From: GCA-003244245 sp035463315
Lineage (GTDB): Bacteria; Actinomycetota; Actinomycetes; Mycobacteriales; Pseudonocardiaceae
Length of the DNA: 6,714 nt
Assembly (NCBI GenBank): GCA_035463315.1
Contig: DATHTJ010000167.1
Location: forward strand, 1-6,714
Direction: 5' to 3'
Both the position numbers and the translations under genes were made by a program. Positions 5,171 to 6,714 of this stretch are shown here, one piece after another. How positions within the stretch are numbered: position 1 is the stretch's first letter; each line of letters starts with the position of its first letter. A model generated the notes under the pieces. The model was not told the DNA's origin. It saw nothing but the letters and a program-made list of their open reading frames with translations, and ran no database searches.

Positions 5171-6714
5171 ACAGTCTGCCTCCTGGAGGCAGAACGCAGT
5201 AGCTCGGCAGCGACGGCGACCTGGCCAAGGCTGATGCCACCGTCGTTGGGTGGTACTCGGGAGTGGGTGAGGACTCGGAAACCGGCCCGTTCCAGCCTGG
5301 TCACGGTGCACTCGAGCAGCAGCACGTTCTGGAACACACCGCCGGACAGGGCGGCGGCATCCACGCCGGTGGCCTCCCGCAGCATCAGGCAGACCCGGAC
5401 GATCGCATCGGCGACGCCGTGGTGGAACCGGGTGGCGATCACTTCCCGAGACACCCCCGCTCGCAGGTCGGCTACCACGGCGCGGACCAGGTCCACGCCG
5501 TGCAGTTGCAGCGCAGGTCCCTCGGTCACCGCGGCCGGATAACTTCCGTTTTCGGTCAGGTCGGCCCGTTGCTCCAGCTCCACCGCGGCCTGGCCCTCGT
5601 AGTTGATCGAGTCGCGGACCCCGAGAATTGCCGCGACGGCGTCGAACAGCCGCCCGGCGCTGGACGTCAACGGCGCGTTCACGCCACGACCGGCCATCGC
5701 CAGTACCGTGTCCCACTGCTCGGCGTTGCGTTGGATCAGCTCCTCCGGCGCTTCCGAACCCAGGTAGGCGGCGGCCATCCGCCAGGGTTGCCGGATGGCC
5801 GCGGCGCCACCGGGCATCGGAACCGGCACCAGGTGCGCCAGCCGCTGGAACCCGGTCAGGTCGGCCAGCAGGAACTCGCCGCCCCACAGGGTGCCGTCGC
5901 TGCCATAGCCCAACCCGTCGAAGGCCACTCCCACTACCGGGCCGGCATCGCCGTTGTCGGCGAGGCAGGATGCGATGTGCGCGTGGTGGTGCTGCACGCC
6001 GATGAGTTCCACGTCAGGGCACTCCAGGGCGTACTTGGTGGACAGGTACTCCGGGTGCAGGTCGTGCGCGACCGCCTCCGGTGCCACGTCGAAGAGCCGC
6101 CCGAAATGCGTGATGCCCTCGGTGAACGAGCGCAGGGTCTCGTAGTTCTCCAGATCGCCGATGTGGTGGGACACGAACGCGTGCCGTCCGCGGGCCAGGC
6201 AGAAGGTGTTCTTGAGCTCGGCACCGCAGCCGAGAATCGGCCGGGGCACCGGCCGCGCCAGCGTCAGCGGTTCGGGTGCGTAGCCGCGGGACCGGCGCAC
6301 CGGAAGCTCGGTGCCGCGGAAAACCCGCACCACCGAGTCATCGGTGCGCATGTGGATCGCCCGGTCGTGGGTCAGGAAGGCGTCGGCTATCCCGGTCAGC
6401 CGGCGACCCGCGTCGTCGTCCCGGTAGGCGATCGGCTCGTCGGAGATGTTGCCGCTGGTGAGGACGATGGGACCGGCGGTGGCGCGCAGCAGCAGGTGAT
6501 GCAGCGGGGTGTAGGGCAACATCAGGCCCAGTGAGCGGTTACCGGGCGCGACTGCCGGGGCGATGGGCGCCTCCGGGCGGCGGGGTAGCAGCACAACAGG
6601 CCGCTGCCGGCCAGCCAGCACCCGCTCCCCCACCGGGTCGATCACGCACAGCTCGTGGGCTGCGTCCAGATCGGCCACCATCACCGCGACCGGCTTGTCC
6701 TCGCGGTGCTTTCG
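5167..6714 (-). CDS. hypF: HypF, carbamoyltransferase, C-terminal two thirds (N-terminus beyond the window)
   Basis: HypF converts carbamoyl phosphate and ATP to carbamoyl-AMP and transfers the carbamoyl group to the C-terminal cysteine of HypE, the source of the cyanide ligands. The frame is open to the right edge, beginning RKHREDKPVAVMV, which matches the start of the YrdC-like domain. The family is about 750 residues, so the acylphosphatase and zinc-finger domains lie outside. The 515 visible residues hold the YrdC-like domain (to ~150; LPYTPLHHLLL, LTSGNISDEPIAY, RSRGYAP) and the Kae1-like domain: GCGAELKNTFCL, HIGDLENYET, HDLHPEYLST, the metal-binding HHHAH (~242-246), FDGLGYGSDGTLWGGE, RQPWRMA, LSGGVFQN and PPNDGGISLGQ. 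GTG 6684 is not a credible start because it falls inside the YrdC motif. The stop TAG (5169-5167) overlaps the stop of the convergent gene. It is transcribed separately from hypCDE here. Confidence 0.97.
   Translation of the reverse strand, partial: RKHREDKPVAVMVADLDAAHELCVIDPVGERVLAGRQRPVVLLPRRPEAPIAPAVAPGNRSLGLMLPYTPLHHLLLRATAGPIVLTSGNISDEPIAYRDDDAGRRLTGIADAFLTHDRAIHMRTDDSVVRVFRGTELPVRRSRGYAPEPLTLARPVPRPILGCGAELKNTFCLARGRHAFVSHHIGDLENYETLRSFTEGITHFGRLFDVAPEAVAHDLHPEYLSTKYALECPDVELIGVQHHHAHIASCLADNGDAGPVVGVAFDGLGYGSDGTLWGGEFLLADLTGFQRLAHLVPVPMPGGAAAIRQPWRMAAAYLGSEAPEELIQRNAEQWDTVLAMAGRGVNAPLTSSAGRLFDAVAAILGVRDSINYEGQAAVELEQRADLTENGSYPAAVTEGPALQLHGVDLVRAVVADLRAGVSREVIATRFHHGVADAIVRVCLMLREATGVDAAALSGGVFQNVLLLECTVTRLERAGFRVLTHSRVPPNDGGISLGQVAVAAELLRSASRRQTV
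5175..5193. terminator. Perfect inverted repeat at the convergent gene junction, candidate terminator
   Basis: TCTGCCTCC (5175-5183) and GGAGGCAGA (5185-5193) are exact reverse complements around a single T. As RNA it could fold with a seven-base-pair stem and a CCUGG loop. It begins five bases after the plus-strand stop at 5170 and lies inside the final codons of hypF on the minus strand. There is no T-tract on the plus strand and only TTT shortly after it on the minus strand, so it is not a classical intrinsic terminator. It is placed where the plus-strand operon should end. Confidence 0.4.

Noticed and set aside
4838..5887. Minus-strand 349-codon frame spanning the Cas4-like gene and the end of hypF
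   Set aside because: It crosses two well-supported genes in other frames and its product is Arg/Gly/Pro-rich low-complexity sequence typical of GC-rich shadow frames.
5263..6534. Long plus-strand open frame of 423 codons opposite hypF
   Set aside because: It is a shadow of hypF caused by high GC. The minus-strand frame carries all YrdC- and Kae1-type motifs in order, while the plus-strand product has no recognisable motif and an unnatural composition.

Overview
The window is part of a [NiFe]-hydrogenase maturation (hyp) locus. The DNA is strongly GC-rich, with G or C at most third codon positions, GTG as well as ATG starts, and short ATGA/GTGA stop-start overlaps. This suggests a high-GC actinobacterium, plausibly a mycobacterium or relative; that assignment is inference. 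No hydrogenase structural subunit and no hypA or hypB lies in the window, so these presumably lie outside it.

Layout, plus strand: the 3' part of an unrecognised hydrogenase-associated gene (1-471); an HycI/HupD-type maturation endopeptidase (468-1040); a 37-residue predicted single-pass membrane protein that starts inside the protease gene in another frame (946-1059); hypC (1089-1370); hypD (1376-2542, or from GTG 1367); hypE with a long N-terminal extension (2539-3735); an unrecognised 101-residue protein that seems to use a CTG start (3756-4061); and a 359-residue protein resembling the RecB/Cas4/AddB PD-(D/E)XK nuclease fold with a four-cysteine iron-sulfur pattern but a degenerate active site (4091-5170). 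Spacers are 0-30 bp, so these eight genes look like one transcription unit. On the minus strand hypF runs in from the right edge (5167-6714, N-terminus missing) and converges on the last plus-strand gene; their stop codons overlap.

How they work together, from family knowledge: HypF uses carbamoyl phosphate and ATP to carbamoylate the C-terminal cysteine of HypE; HypE dehydrates it to a thiocyanate; the HypC-HypD complex assembles the Fe(CN)2CO unit and delivers it to the large-subunit precursor; after nickel insertion the endopeptidase trims the large-subunit C-terminus. The four other genes (the first partial gene, the small membrane protein, the CTG-start gene and the Cas4-like protein) have no role I can assign, and are the most interesting content. 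The Cas4-like protein stands out because a nuclease-derived, probable Fe-S protein with altered catalytic residues in a hyp operon suggests a repurposed, hydrogenase-specific role.

No stretch over 300 bp lacks a gene. I saw no tRNA, rRNA, CRISPR array, insertion sequence or convincing promoter.
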